NCBI GenBank assembly: GCA_017695115.1
Contig: JADILV010000003.1
Location: 1 to 47,821, forward strand
DNA from: Candidatus Cryptobacteroides avicola
Lineage (GTDB): Bacteria > Bacteroidota > Bacteroidia > Bacteroidales > UBA932
Direction: 5' to 3'
DNA length: 47,821 nt
Shown piece by piece: positions 26,473 through 35,171 of the stretch (position 1 is the first letter of the stretch; each line of letters opens with the position of its first letter). A program made the translations under genes and the position numbers. A model generated the notes under the pieces. It saw only the letters and a program-made list of their open reading frames with translations, was not told where the DNA came from and did not search any database.

Positions 26473-27450
26473 ATGAAAGACTTCTTTCATAAAATATCGA
26501 AGTTGATGAATATCAGCGGGAGGGACTGGACTGTTTTTCTTCTGGCCCTCCTGCTTGCTTTCAGTATATGGCTTATACACAACCTTTCTCTGCGCTATAC
26601 GGAGTTCATGCAGGCTTCCGTAGAAGCCACAAGCAATATTGAGGGACACTTCAACCGCTCTTCGAACAGGTGCGATGTCGTGGCCAGATGCCAGACTACG
26701 GGGTACAATATTGTAAGAAGCGGCCTTTTTTCCGGCAAGCGCAAGGTGTCCGTCGCTTTCGACCCTGCTTCTCTGCATCATAAGTCCGGAGAGACATATT
26801 ACATCACTTCATCCGAACTCAAGGAGTCTGCCCATCTGATTTTCGGGGACAATGTCCAGATCGAATATTTCATAACCGACACTCTTTTTTTCAGGTTCCC
26901 GTATGAAAACCACAAACGTGTTCCTGTCAATCCTGTCCATGTCCTGACTTTCAGGCCGCAGTATACCGCCGTCTCTCCATTGGAGATTGTACCGGATTCA
27001 GTCACTATCTATGGTGAACCTAACCATATCGACGATATAACGAGGATCAATACCGAAGCCATAAAGATCGGAGACATTTCCTCCGGTATTCACGGGGTGG
27101 CCAGACTGGAGAAGATAAAAGGCGTGCGGATGTCGGAGACCGAGGTCCGTTATTCGATGCCGGCTACCCGTTTTGTGGAGATTCCGGTGACTGTGGGGAT
27201 TCAGGCCAGGAATGTGCCTCCCGGAAAGTCCCTGATGATTTATCCTTCCATTGCGACTGTCACCCTCAGGTGCTCGTTTCCTGTCTCTTCCGACTTTTCC
27301 GAAGGTGTGAGGGTGTATGTCGATTACAATGATTTCATTTCGTCTATCGGCGGCAGGTGCATGGGACGTATGTCCGGTCTGCCTCAGGGTGTTATAAACT
27401 ATTCTATTTCTCCACGATTTTTCGAGTGTGTAGCCAAGGACGAGAAATGA
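26473..27450 (+). CDS. YbbR-domain membrane protein
   Basis: A protein of 325 residues with one N-terminal membrane helix (about 19-37, WTVFLLALLLAFSIWLIHN), followed by extracytoplasmic beta-rich YbbR-type repeats. YbbR/CdaR proteins in other phyla regulate a diadenylate cyclase; no cyclase is adjacent here, so that role is not claimed. The position between yajC and coaE is typical of Bacteroidales. Its stop overlaps the coaE start as ATGA (27447-27450), which suggests translational coupling. Confidence 0.82.
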   Translation: MKDFFHKISKLMNISGRDWTVFLLALLLAFSIWLIHNLSLRYTEFMQASVEATSNIEGHFNRSSNRCDVVARCQTTGYNIVRSGLFSGKRKVSVAFDPASLHHKSGETYYITSSELKESAHLIFGDNVQIEYFITDTLFFRFPYENHKRVPVNPVHVLTFRPQYTAVSPLEIVPDSVTIYGEPNHIDDITRINTEAIKIGDISSGIHGVARLEKIKGVRMSETEVRYSMPATRFVEIPVTVGIQARNVPPGKSLMIYPSIATVTLRCSFPVSSDFSEGVRVYVDYNDFISSIGGRCMGRMSGLPQGVINYSISPRFFECVAKDEK

Positions 27451-28079
27451 AGACGCTTGTGGTTACAGGTGGTATCGGCAGCGGCAAGTCTACTGTCTGC
27501 CGGTATTTCGCTTCGAAAGGTGTTCCTGTATATGATTCCGACAGCAGGACAAGGCGTCTGTACGATACCGATCCGGGTCTTGTCCGACGGCTGGGTGATG
27601 CCCTTGGGACTGTAATTGCGGACTCTGAGGGGCGGGTATGCCGCCGTAAACTGGCTTCCGTCATTTTTTCCGATCCCGGGAAACTGCAGGTCCTGGAAAG
27701 TATAGTCCACCCGGCGGTAAAAGAGGATTTTATATTTTGGCGGGATTCTTTTCGGCCCGGTGACGTGCCGTTTGTCGTGATGGAGTCTGCAATCATTCTG
27801 GAAAAGCCTCTGTTCAAGGATATTGCCGACAGGATACTTGTCGTGGACGCACCGCTGCAGACCAGGCTTGAGAGGGCCTGCGGCAGGGATGGGGCGGCCG
27901 AGGAGCAGGTCAGGGAGAGGATGTCGCGGCAGAAACTGCTCAATGATATATCTGAAGGCAAAGTCCGTCCGGATGTTGACTATGTTATCGTAAATGATGC
28001 TGACGAGGCTTCGCTTTTTTCAAAAGCGGAAGCTGTATATCTTTCCATGTGCGCCTCGGAGCCTCGGCATAGCAAATAA
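27447..28079 (+). CDS. coaE: Dephospho-CoA kinase
   Basis: A cytosolic kinase of 210 residues catalysing the last step of coenzyme A synthesis, phosphorylation of the 3'-OH of dephospho-CoA. The P-loop is GGIGSGKS at 8-15. The CoA-binding and lid segments follow (VPVYDSDSRTRRLY, ESIVHPAV, RQKLLNDISEGKVRPDVDYVI). The ATG at 27447 overlaps the previous stop. The last six codons and stop (28062-28079) lie within the promoter module of the next gene, so the C-terminal PRHSK residues are dictated by that module. Confidence 0.95.
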   Translation: MKTLVVTGGIGSGKSTVCRYFASKGVPVYDSDSRTRRLYDTDPGLVRRLGDALGTVIADSEGRVCRRKLASVIFSDPGKLQVLESIVHPAVKEDFIFWRDSFRPGDVPFVVMESAIILEKPLFKDIADRILVVDAPLQTRLERACGRDGAAEEQVRERMSRQKLLNDISEGKVRPDVDYVIVNDADEASLFSKAEAVYLSMCASEPRHSK

Positions 28080-28112
28080 ATTTGCTCTGCTCTCGGCTTC
28101 TTCATATATTTG
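28061..28112 (+). promoter_or_regulatory. Promoter/operator module, copy B
   Basis: TTTG (28081-28084), 20 bp, TATATTTG (28105-28112), with the perfect palindrome AGCAAAT-AA-ATTTGCT at 28071-28086 across the -33 box and GCCTCGGC at 28061. It is 49/52 identical to copy A at 3105-3156. It overlaps the end of coaE and precedes the DUF5606 ATG by 29 bp. Confidence 0.78.
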
Positions 28113-28141
28113 CGGGCGAAATAAAAAGAAAAGGAAACAAT

Positions 28142-28579
28142 ATGAAAACGGATCTTACGAAGATTCTGTCTATTTCGGGACAGAGCGGTTTATTCAACTA
28201 TATATCACAGGCCAGGTCCGGGGCTATCGTTGAGGCCCTTGCTGACAAGAAGAGGACCTGTTTCGGGATGAACAGCAGGATTACCACGCTGGCTGACATA
28301 TCAATATATACGGATGAAGGGGAGACGAAGCTCAAGGAAGTGTTCCTCAAGATGAAGGAGACGCTCGGTGATGCAGACGCCCCTGGTTCCAAGTCATCTG
28401 CCGAGGAACTCAAGTCCTTCTTCGAAAAGGCTCTTCCAGACTATGACAGGAACAGGTTCTATGTATCCCACATGAAAAAGGTCGTAGACTGGTACAATGC
28501 CTTGAAAAAATATGCATCTCTTGATTTTGTTGAGGAGGACGGACAGGAGCAGCCGGCTGAAGCAGCAGAACAGGAGTAG
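28142..28579 (+). CDS. DUF5606 family protein
   Basis: A small soluble protein of 145 residues. It starts MKTDLTKILSISGQSGLF and contains IVEALADKKRT, ISIYTDEGETKLKEV and a LPDYDRNRFYVSHMKKVVDWYNAL segment, all typical of the DUF5606/DUF6852 proteins of Bacteroidota. The C-terminus is acidic and low-complexity (DGQEQPAEAAEQE). Function unknown. The start at 28142 is fixed by the promoter module upstream; rimO follows after 5 bp, so the two are probably co-transcribed. Confidence 0.85.
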   Translation: MKTDLTKILSISGQSGLFNYISQARSGAIVEALADKKRTCFGMNSRITTLADISIYTDEGETKLKEVFLKMKETLGDADAPGSKSSAEELKSFFEKALPDYDRNRFYVSHMKKVVDWYNALKKYASLDFVEEDGQEQPAEAAEQE

Positions 28580-28584
28580 TTTGT

Positions 28585-29916
28585 ATGCCTGAAAGAAGAC
28601 AGACACTGCAGGCCATTACGATGGGCTGCTCAAAGAACCGCGTGGACACGGAGCATATCCTGGCCCAGGCGGTCTCTTGTTATGATATATTGCCTGAAGA
28701 CTGGAATGGGGCGGCGGATCTCGTGCTTATCAACACATGCGGATTCATAGGTGATGCAAAAGAAGAATCCATCCAGATGATTCTGCAGGCCGTGGAAAGA
28801 AAGAAGTCGGGAGATTACGGACGCATTGCTGTTTTCGGCTGCCTTTCCCAGAGATATTCCGATGAAATGCCGGAACTGATTCCGGAAGTGGATGCATGGT
28901 TCGGTGCCAGGGACTTTACCCCTTTGCTGGAGTACCTCGGAGTGGAAGCTCCTGCCGGTTTCGGGACCAGAAGACATGTTACGACCCCGTCACATTATGC
29001 CTATCTTAAAATATCGGAAGGCTGTGACAGACGCTGTGCCTATTGTGCCATTCCGCACATCAGGGGAAAGCATATATCGGTCCCGATGGAAGAACTGTTG
29101 GCCGAGGCAGGGCTGCTTGCCGCGAAAGGAGTCAGGGAACTGATCGTCATTGCCCAGGACACGACTTATTACGGACTCGACCTGTACGGGGAAAGGAAAC
29201 TTGCCGAGCTGTTGGAAAGGCTTTCCGAAATAGACGGCATAGAATGGATCAGGATACATTATTCCTATCCGGACGGTTTCCCGCAGGATGTCCTGGATGT
29301 CATGTCGCGGAATCCGAAAGTCTGCAGATACATGGATATACCTCTGCAGCATATATCCGACAAAGTGCTTGACATGATGCACAGACATGTGGACAGTGCC
29401 TGGACCAGAGCCCTTATACAGGAGATGAGGAGCCGCGTGCCTGGAGTAGTGCTGAGAACGACCATGATAGTCGGACATCCCGGTGAAGGGAAAAGGGAGT
29501 TCAGGGAACTTCTGGATTTTGTGCGTGAAGCCAGGTTCGAGAGACTGGGGGCGTTTGCCTATTCTGAGGAAGAAGGCACCTACGGGGCCATTCATTATAA
29601 AGATACGGTCAGGGCAGGGGAGAAACGCCGCAGACTGGATGAACTCATGACTCTTCAGAGCGGGATATCCCTGGAGTACAACCGTTCCAGGATAGGAACC
29701 GAGGAAAAGGTCATCGTTGACAGCTTCTCTGACGGAGTGTATGTATGCAGAAGCGAGTTCGAGAGTCCGGAAGTGGACGGAGAGATCCTGGTGAAGTACG
29801 ATGACATCGCAACTGCAGGAGTAGAGCCGTACTCTTTAATAGGTGAGTTCCTGAAAGTAAGGATAACAGGTGCCGACGAGTATGACCTTATCGGTGAAAT
29901 CATAGAGGTACTTTAA
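28585..29916 (+). CDS. rimO: Ribosomal protein S12 methylthiotransferase RimO
   Basis: A radical-SAM enzyme of 443 residues that adds a methylthio group to the conserved aspartate of ribosomal protein S12. The N-terminal UPF0004 domain supplies cluster ligands Cys15 (GCSKNRVDTE), Cys52 (NTCGF) and Cys86 (FGCLSQR). The radical-SAM motif CxxxCxxC is Cys147-Cys151-Cys154 (EGCDRRCAYC). A C-terminal TRAM domain follows (about 370-443). The MGCSKNRVDTE opening is the RimO rather than MiaB signature. Full length, 5 bp after the DUF5606 gene. Confidence 0.96.
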   Translation: MPERRQTLQAITMGCSKNRVDTEHILAQAVSCYDILPEDWNGAADLVLINTCGFIGDAKEESIQMILQAVERKKSGDYGRIAVFGCLSQRYSDEMPELIPEVDAWFGARDFTPLLEYLGVEAPAGFGTRRHVTTPSHYAYLKISEGCDRRCAYCAIPHIRGKHISVPMEELLAEAGLLAAKGVRELIVIAQDTTYYGLDLYGERKLAELLERLSEIDGIEWIRIHYSYPDGFPQDVLDVMSRNPKVCRYMDIPLQHISDKVLDMMHRHVDSAWTRALIQEMRSRVPGVVLRTTMIVGHPGEGKREFRELLDFVREARFERLGAFAYSEEEGTYGAIHYKDTVRAGEKRRRLDELMTLQSGISLEYNRSRIGTEEKVIVDSFSDGVYVCRSEFESPEVDGEILVKYDDIATAGVEPYSLIGEFLKVRITGADEYDLIGEIIEVL

Positions 29917-29928
29917 TTTTTCTTGGCC

Positions 29929-30870
29929 ATGAAGCGGTTTATGATATTGTCAGCATGCTTGTCTTTCATGGCGGTTTCTTGCGGGCCGTCATCTTTTACT
30001 ATGGATGTCGAGATGCGGGATGTCTCCCGGTCAGGACTGGATCTCGGCATGAAGACATTTTCCGTGGTCTATATAGACAACGGCGACAGGACGGATTCTT
30101 CATTTGCCGCTTCAGCCGCTGAAGGGTTCGCGCAGAAGCTTGAGTCCGAATATTTTTCAGGCGAAAAGGTAATAGGGGTCTACAGGCTTGACAGTATGCC
30201 TGGGGCGGTATATTCTTCCAAGGATACTCTTCTCAATCTGCTTATGGATGTCTCTACCGATGTCGTCTTCGTGATGGAGCCGCCTGTACTCGGACCTGCG
30301 ACGGCCGGCAGGCCGGAAAAAGTGAAGACTGGAGGAAATATCCCTGCCGATTCCTCATACCTTTCCGAGGTAGAGGTGCCTTTTTCCGTCAGTCTTCATG
30401 TCTATGATTCCATGAACAAGGCAGATTCCGTCTTTTCTTTTGCAGGACACAGCAAGGTGAGGCCGGTGGCTTATTCCGACGGAAATGAATCCGATGATGC
30501 AGTGATAGCCACGGCTTTGGATGCCATAGGAGAGCCCGCCGCGGTTATAGGCAGGAAACTCGCCGAGTCTTTCGTCTCCACATGGAAAAACGAAAGTTAC
30601 AGTATCATCTACTATGATGGAGACAGATGGCTTGAAGCGGCTGTCGCTGCCAGTGACTACAGATGGAAGGAGGCCCTTGATATATGGATAGAGCTTACCG
30701 GTACGAATAATCTCCAGAAACGCTCCTGTGCTGAATACAACATTGCCGTAGCGTGCTACATGTTGGGAGAGACCGGACTTGCTCTCGAATGGCTTGACCG
30801 TTCGGATGCCGACTGTCCTGTATACCAGTCACGCAGCCTCAGACAAAAAATCAGCTCCAGGACCAAGTAG
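29929..30870 (+). CDS. DUF6340-like lipoprotein
   Basis: A lipoprotein of 313 residues (signal peptide to MAVSCG, Cys near residue 18). It resembles the DUF6340 family of Bacteroidota, with a FSVVYIDNGDR segment, a helical middle and a C-terminal TPR-like pair (WKEALDIWIELT, AEYNIAVACYMLGETGLALEWLDRS). Role unknown, envelope location likely. It follows rimO by 12 bp and is followed by a terminator. Confidence 0.75.
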   Translation: MKRFMILSACLSFMAVSCGPSSFTMDVEMRDVSRSGLDLGMKTFSVVYIDNGDRTDSSFAASAAEGFAQKLESEYFSGEKVIGVYRLDSMPGAVYSSKDTLLNLLMDVSTDVVFVMEPPVLGPATAGRPEKVKTGGNIPADSSYLSEVEVPFSVSLHVYDSMNKADSVFSFAGHSKVRPVAYSDGNESDDAVIATALDAIGEPAAVIGRKLAESFVSTWKNESYSIIYYDGDRWLEAAVAASDYRWKEALDIWIELTGTNNLQKRSCAEYNIAVACYMLGETGLALEWLDRSDADCPVYQSRSLRQKISSRTK

Positions 30871-30896
30871 ACCCCGGAGCTGAAAAACGGTTTTTT
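30852..30896 (+). terminator. Terminator overlapping the DUF6340-like gene end
   Basis: CAGCTCC (30852-30858) pairs with GGAGCTG (30876-30882), 7 bp around a 17-nt loop that contains the stop codon, then AAAAACGG and six T (30891-30896). Confidence 0.6.
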
Positions 30897-30910
30897 ATAA
30901 TATTGTCATT

Positions 30911-32152
30911 TCATTCTTTGATTGCTGCCGCAAGTATGGATATCGGATTCATGACCTTGTAGCCTGTGGACATTTCTATCTGCCATTTGCAGGTCTCGCA
31001 GTCGCAGGCCACATAATCCGGATCAAGAGTCCTGATCTGGTCGAAAAGCGGTTTCCCTATGGCCTGGGATACTTCATAGTTTTCTTTCTTGAATCCGTAT
31101 GTGCCGGCTATTCCGCAGCAGTTGGAGTCCAGCATGGTGAACTCCACTCCTGGAATCATCTGTACCAGCCTTGCCGAGAACATGCCCCATCCAAGTTTTT
31201 CCATGTGGCAAGGTACATGGTAGGCTATCCTGGCCTTGAAGTCCGGTCTGAACTCAAGTTTGGCCTTTCCGCTTTCGATAAGCCTGTAGATGAACCTGAC
31301 GGCAAGCTCCATGCGGTCGCGTACGGCGCTGTTGTCCACTCCGAGCAGATGCGGATATTCGTCACGTATGGTGAAAGAGCATGAAGACGATGTCCCGAGG
31401 ACGGCTTCGCATGAAGAAAGCGCTTCTGTCATCAGCCTTATGTTTTTCTTCGCGTTCTTTGTGGCCTGGTCTATCATTCCGTTTGAAATAAGAGCTACAC
31501 CGCAGCATTTTTCCCCGTCGAGGAGTCTCACTCCGTATCCCAGCGCGTTCATCACTTTCACGAAATCCTTTCCGAGTTGCGGATAGTTGTAGTTTGCATA
31601 GCATCCGTGGAAATAGGCTACGTGCCTGTCGAATTTTTCCTGTGCGGCCGCTGCGTTTTTGCGGAACCAGCTTTCGAATGTCCTGGATGAATATTCAGGG
31701 AAGTTTCTCCTGTGGTCGATTTTCAGGATACCATCCATGAGCTGCTTGACAGGCTTGATTTTCAGAGAGGTATTCACTATAGGGGCCACTTTGGTGGCGA
31801 CGCTTCCCATAAGATCGGTGCTCGCAAGCATGAAATCCCTCAGTTTAGGCTTGCCGTGCCCGTATTTTATCTTTGCGGCCTGGATTATGTCTCCTATCTT
31901 TACACCTGAAGGGCAGGCTACCTCGCAACGTTTGCAGTTGAGACAGTACTTGAGGGTCTGGTCGAAGAATATGCCCTTTTTCAGTCTCAGCCTTTCTCCG
32001 TCAGGGCCGGCCTGCTTGGGTCCCGGATAATCCGGATTTACAGGTACGACAGGACAGTAGACCGTACATACAGTACATTTTATGCACTGTTCGAAATTGT
32101 TTTCGCTTATATTATATTCTTGCATTTTCATCTCGGTCATAAATTTTACCAT
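30911..32152 (-). CDS. glpC: Anaerobic glycerol-3-phosphate dehydrogenase subunit C
   Basis: An iron-sulfur subunit of 413 residues that links the GlpAB dehydrogenase to the membrane and passes electrons to menaquinone. The N-terminal ferredoxin-like part has two cluster motifs, CIKCTVCTVYCP and CLNCKRCEVACP. The C-terminal half has two CCG-type domains (EKCCGVALIS and SNCCGIAGTYG) as in heterodisulfide-reductase-like subunits. It starts 4 bp after the glpB stop if the ATG at 32152 is used; ATGs at 32140 and 32131 are possible. It is the last gene of glpABC. Confidence 0.94.
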   Translation of the reverse strand: MVKFMTEMKMQEYNISENNFEQCIKCTVCTVYCPVVPVNPDYPGPKQAGPDGERLRLKKGIFFDQTLKYCLNCKRCEVACPSGVKIGDIIQAAKIKYGHGKPKLRDFMLASTDLMGSVATKVAPIVNTSLKIKPVKQLMDGILKIDHRRNFPEYSSRTFESWFRKNAAAAQEKFDRHVAYFHGCYANYNYPQLGKDFVKVMNALGYGVRLLDGEKCCGVALISNGMIDQATKNAKKNIRLMTEALSSCEAVLGTSSSCSFTIRDEYPHLLGVDNSAVRDRMELAVRFIYRLIESGKAKLEFRPDFKARIAYHVPCHMEKLGWGMFSARLVQMIPGVEFTMLDSNCCGIAGTYGFKKENYEVSQAIGKPLFDQIRTLDPDYVACDCETCKWQIEMSTGYKVMNPISILAAAIKE

Positions 32153-32156
32153 GAAT

Positions 32157-33407
32157 TCAGGCTTCTGCAGAAAGTATGTTGTCGGCTACGTACAAGGCGC
32201 TTGTAATTGCGATTCCTGCGCCGCTGCCTTCATAGAGCGGGTTGCTTCCACCCAGAATAGAGCCGACGGCGTACAGGTTTTCTATGAGTCTGCCGTCTTT
32301 GAAGCATCTGAATCTGTCGTCTGTCCTTACTCCGTATGATATGTAGTTCTGCCTGTTGAAGAAATCTGTATCATACCAGTCTTTCCGGCTGTCCGAAGCA
32401 TCGGTGTCCAGGCCGAATACGTTTTCCGAAATACTGTCAGGTGTGGCTGTAAGGCCTTTGCTGAAAAAACTTCCGGACGCGAGGACGAAACTGTCCGATT
32501 CGAGCCGTATGTCTCCGAAATTCACTGTACCTATGCTGGCGATTCTTGTTCCTGCCATTTCCGGTCCGCAGGCCGTGTCTCCTTGAAGGAAAACTCCTCC
32601 GGCCGCTTCAAATTCCGACTTGAGTCTCATCTGGCTCCGGATTCCCGGAACGGAAGGCGGCATGGTCGCGACAAAGGATACTTTGCGTTCCAGAGCCTTT
32701 TCAATCGTGTCCTTTTCTGTGGAGTTTTTCAATCCGAAGACGGCAGGAAGGATTACGGCATCTTCGTCCTTCAACATGTCTTTTATCTGCCGTATAGCCT
32801 TGTCTGACACTTCTTTGCGGTCAAGTACCCTGGCAATGTTCGTTGCCCTCATTTCGCTCGGGTTTCTGCGCAGTCTCTCCATTTCTTCAAGACGTAGTAC
32901 CGAAGTCTTGCAGCATACGCCTTTATCCTCGAGTGATCCGGCTATGAATGCCGTATTGAAGTCCAGAAATCCTTCGATGTTCACTATCAGGACTTTCTTC
33001 CATGGACAGTCTTCGGATTCAAAAGGTACGAAGTCTTCCAGCGAGAGCCATGTGCGCTTGAAGTTTCCGGTCGGGGTAATCCTGTATCCGTTTCTGAGCG
33101 GATTGCCGTTCAGCCTGACACCGCATCCGGAGAAGAACGGCTGTACTTCCTCCATATATCCGGTAAGTTTCACTTTCCCTATTTTACTGTAGGGGTGGCA
33201 GTCAGGGAGACTTTCTATGGCATCGGCCAGTACGGAAACGGCCTTCCCGTCCGGCGTCCTGTCCAGGAAATCGAAATATCCTGATGAAAAATGCATCGCA
33301 TTCTGTCCGGCGGATACTATGACGCAGTTCCTGCCTGCTTTCTGGAGCCGGAGTCCGCATACCAGACCCGACAGCCCGCCTCCGATTATGGTAGTATCGA
33401 ATTTCAT
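32157..33407 (-). CDS. glpB: Anaerobic glycerol-3-phosphate dehydrogenase subunit B
   Basis: A flavoprotein subunit of 416 residues. It opens with the FAD-binding dinucleotide fold TTIIGGGLSGLVCGLRLQKAG and ends in a GSILGGSNPLYEGSGAGIAITSA segment that closes over the flavin. Family knowledge places it as the FMN/FAD subunit of the GlpABC complex oxidising glycerol-3-phosphate to dihydroxyacetone phosphate without oxygen. It starts 6 bp after glpA. Confidence 0.93.
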   Translation of the reverse strand: MKFDTTIIGGGLSGLVCGLRLQKAGRNCVIVSAGQNAMHFSSGYFDFLDRTPDGKAVSVLADAIESLPDCHPYSKIGKVKLTGYMEEVQPFFSGCGVRLNGNPLRNGYRITPTGNFKRTWLSLEDFVPFESEDCPWKKVLIVNIEGFLDFNTAFIAGSLEDKGVCCKTSVLRLEEMERLRRNPSEMRATNIARVLDRKEVSDKAIRQIKDMLKDEDAVILPAVFGLKNSTEKDTIEKALERKVSFVATMPPSVPGIRSQMRLKSEFEAAGGVFLQGDTACGPEMAGTRIASIGTVNFGDIRLESDSFVLASGSFFSKGLTATPDSISENVFGLDTDASDSRKDWYDTDFFNRQNYISYGVRTDDRFRCFKDGRLIENLYAVGSILGGSNPLYEGSGAGIAITSALYVADNILSAEA

Positions 33408-33413
33408 ATCGTT

Positions 33414-35027
33414 TTATTTTTCCAATCCGCAAACACCCGAGTAAACCCACTGGGAATATTCGTTTTCCCTCAGTGCATCACCCCATCCGACAGGGTAGAT
33501 GCCTTTCCACCTTTCATTCAGGAACCGTCCCAGATCCTTTTTCCCGCTTTCCGCACAATGTCTGGCCTGGGCCAGCAGTCCGGCTGCCCTGCAGGCGCAG
33601 AGTTCTCCCTGACAGGTTCCCATGCCTACCCTTGTACGCCTTCTGAGATCTACCAGATTGTGTACATCCAGTTCATCTATAGCATATTTCACTTCACCTG
33701 TACTTACTTCTTCACATTCGCAGACAAGCGACGTGTCGAATTCATTCACCGACGGAATCCTGCTTGACAGGTCGCCATGTCTGCCGGCCGTAGCCTTTTG
33801 CGTGGTAGTAGGGTTGGTCCAGATTTTACGTGATATTTCTTCTATGCCTTCACTTCTGGAACCAGGAAGCGGAGTGTCCATCGTATGGCATTCCTTCTCT
33901 ACTCCCAGCTTTTTACATACGGCATCGGCTGCCCATTCAGCCATAAGCCTGTATGTCATGAGCTTTCCTCCGGTAATACTTATGAAACCCTTTATTCCGT
34001 CACGTGTTTCATGGTCAAGCAACACGATACCACGGCTGATGTTCCTTCCGGAAGGATCATTGTCAGCCGAAACCAGCGGCCTTACTCCTGCGTATGCCCT
34101 GAGAATGCGTGTCGTGGCCAGAGCCGGAGCCAGCAAGGCCCCCTCACTCAAAAGAAGATCGACTTCGTCCGGGGTGACCCTCATGTCATCGACTTCATCG
34201 AAAGGCACGCGGCTTGATGTAGTGCCGATTACGCATACGGTATCGCCCGGAACCAGTATGTCCGCATTGGCAGGCTTCCTGCACCTGTTGAGTACCACGT
34301 TATTGACTCTGTGACCGAATATCAGGAGGGCTCCTTTTGCCGGGAACATGTTGATCGTGGTTCCGGCTTTTTCGGCTATGCCGTGTCCCCATATCCCTCC
34401 TGCGTTGACAGTGACAGGGGCGTAGAAATCGAGGTCTTCACCGGTTATATGATTGTGGACCTTTACCCCCTTGATTGTATCACCGTCCTTTATGAAAGAG
34501 ACCAGTTCGGTATAGACCATTACTTTCGCTCCGTGGAGCTTGGCATCCGTTATATTTGCGCTTGTGAGCCTGAACGGATCGACGGAACCGTCAGGGACCT
34601 TTACGGCTCCTATGATTGCCGGATTGGCGGACGGCTCCATCCTGAGCGCTTCTTTCGGATCGATTATTTCGGCCTTGATTCCTGCGCTGTTGCAAGCGTC
34701 GGCGAATTTCTTCTGGTAGTCCAGATCATCATCAGGCAGGGTAATGAAGAGTCCGTCAGTCTCTTCTACGCAATGTCTCGCTATCTTGCGGAGAATCATG
34801 TTCTCCTTGATGCATTCCCTGGCCGATTCCTGGTCTGTCACCGCATATCTTGCACCGCTGTGCAGAAGCCCGTGGTTCCTTCCGGTAGCTCCTGTCGCGA
34901 TGTCGTGCCGTTCTATCAGCAGCACCTTAAGGCCTCTCATGGCGCAGTCCCTTGCGGTGCCGGCGCCGGTTATGCCTCCACCGATGATGATTACATCGAA
35001 TTCGTTGTTATTACCGTTTTGGCTCAT
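33414..35027 (-). CDS. glpA: Anaerobic glycerol-3-phosphate dehydrogenase subunit A
   Basis: The catalytic FAD subunit, 537 residues. Residues about 10-40 carry the Rossmann motif VIIIGGGITGAGTARDCAMRG. The GlpA/GlpD-type substrate region follows (ATGATGRNHGLLHSGARY, GGIWGHGIAEKAG). The C-terminal BFD-like [2Fe-2S] domain is CECEEVSTGEVKYAI with GMGTCQGELCACR. It heads the glpA-glpB-glpC operon. The ATG at 35027 is used; the only in-frame start further upstream is a TTG at 35039. It is transcribed divergently from the barrel-protein gene. Confidence 0.95.
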   Translation of the reverse strand: MSQNGNNNEFDVIIIGGGITGAGTARDCAMRGLKVLLIERHDIATGATGRNHGLLHSGARYAVTDQESARECIKENMILRKIARHCVEETDGLFITLPDDDLDYQKKFADACNSAGIKAEIIDPKEALRMEPSANPAIIGAVKVPDGSVDPFRLTSANITDAKLHGAKVMVYTELVSFIKDGDTIKGVKVHNHITGEDLDFYAPVTVNAGGIWGHGIAEKAGTTINMFPAKGALLIFGHRVNNVVLNRCRKPANADILVPGDTVCVIGTTSSRVPFDEVDDMRVTPDEVDLLLSEGALLAPALATTRILRAYAGVRPLVSADNDPSGRNISRGIVLLDHETRDGIKGFISITGGKLMTYRLMAEWAADAVCKKLGVEKECHTMDTPLPGSRSEGIEEISRKIWTNPTTTQKATAGRHGDLSSRIPSVNEFDTSLVCECEEVSTGEVKYAIDELDVHNLVDLRRRTRVGMGTCQGELCACRAAGLLAQARHCAESGKKDLGRFLNERWKGIYPVGWGDALRENEYSQWVYSGVCGLEK

Positions 35028-35065
35028 ATTTGAAAACAATGGGATGATGGTTTCATTACGAAATG

Positions 35066-35073
35066 CAAATATA
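35066..35073 (-). promoter_or_regulatory. -7 promoter box for glpABC
   Basis: TATATTTG on the minus strand, an exact TAnnTTTG box, 38 bp before the glpA ATG. The -33 region is AT-rich without a clear TTTG. Confidence 0.5.
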
Positions 35074-35141
35074 GAATTAATTTTCGAAACGAAATAACAA
35101 TTGGAAGGAAATAATTTTTACGGAATTTGCCGTATGTTTCT

Positions 35142-35168
35142 TAAATTTGACGGAAATTTTGGAGGTTC
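35142..35168 (+). promoter_or_regulatory. Promoter box and strong Shine-Dalgarno of the barrel gene
   Basis: TAAATTTG (35142-35149) is the -7 box. GGAGG (35161-35165) lies 6 bp before the ATG at 35172. A full GGAGG is unusual in Bacteroidota, where ribosome binding seldom relies on it. Confidence 0.5.
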
Positions 35169-35171
35169 AAT

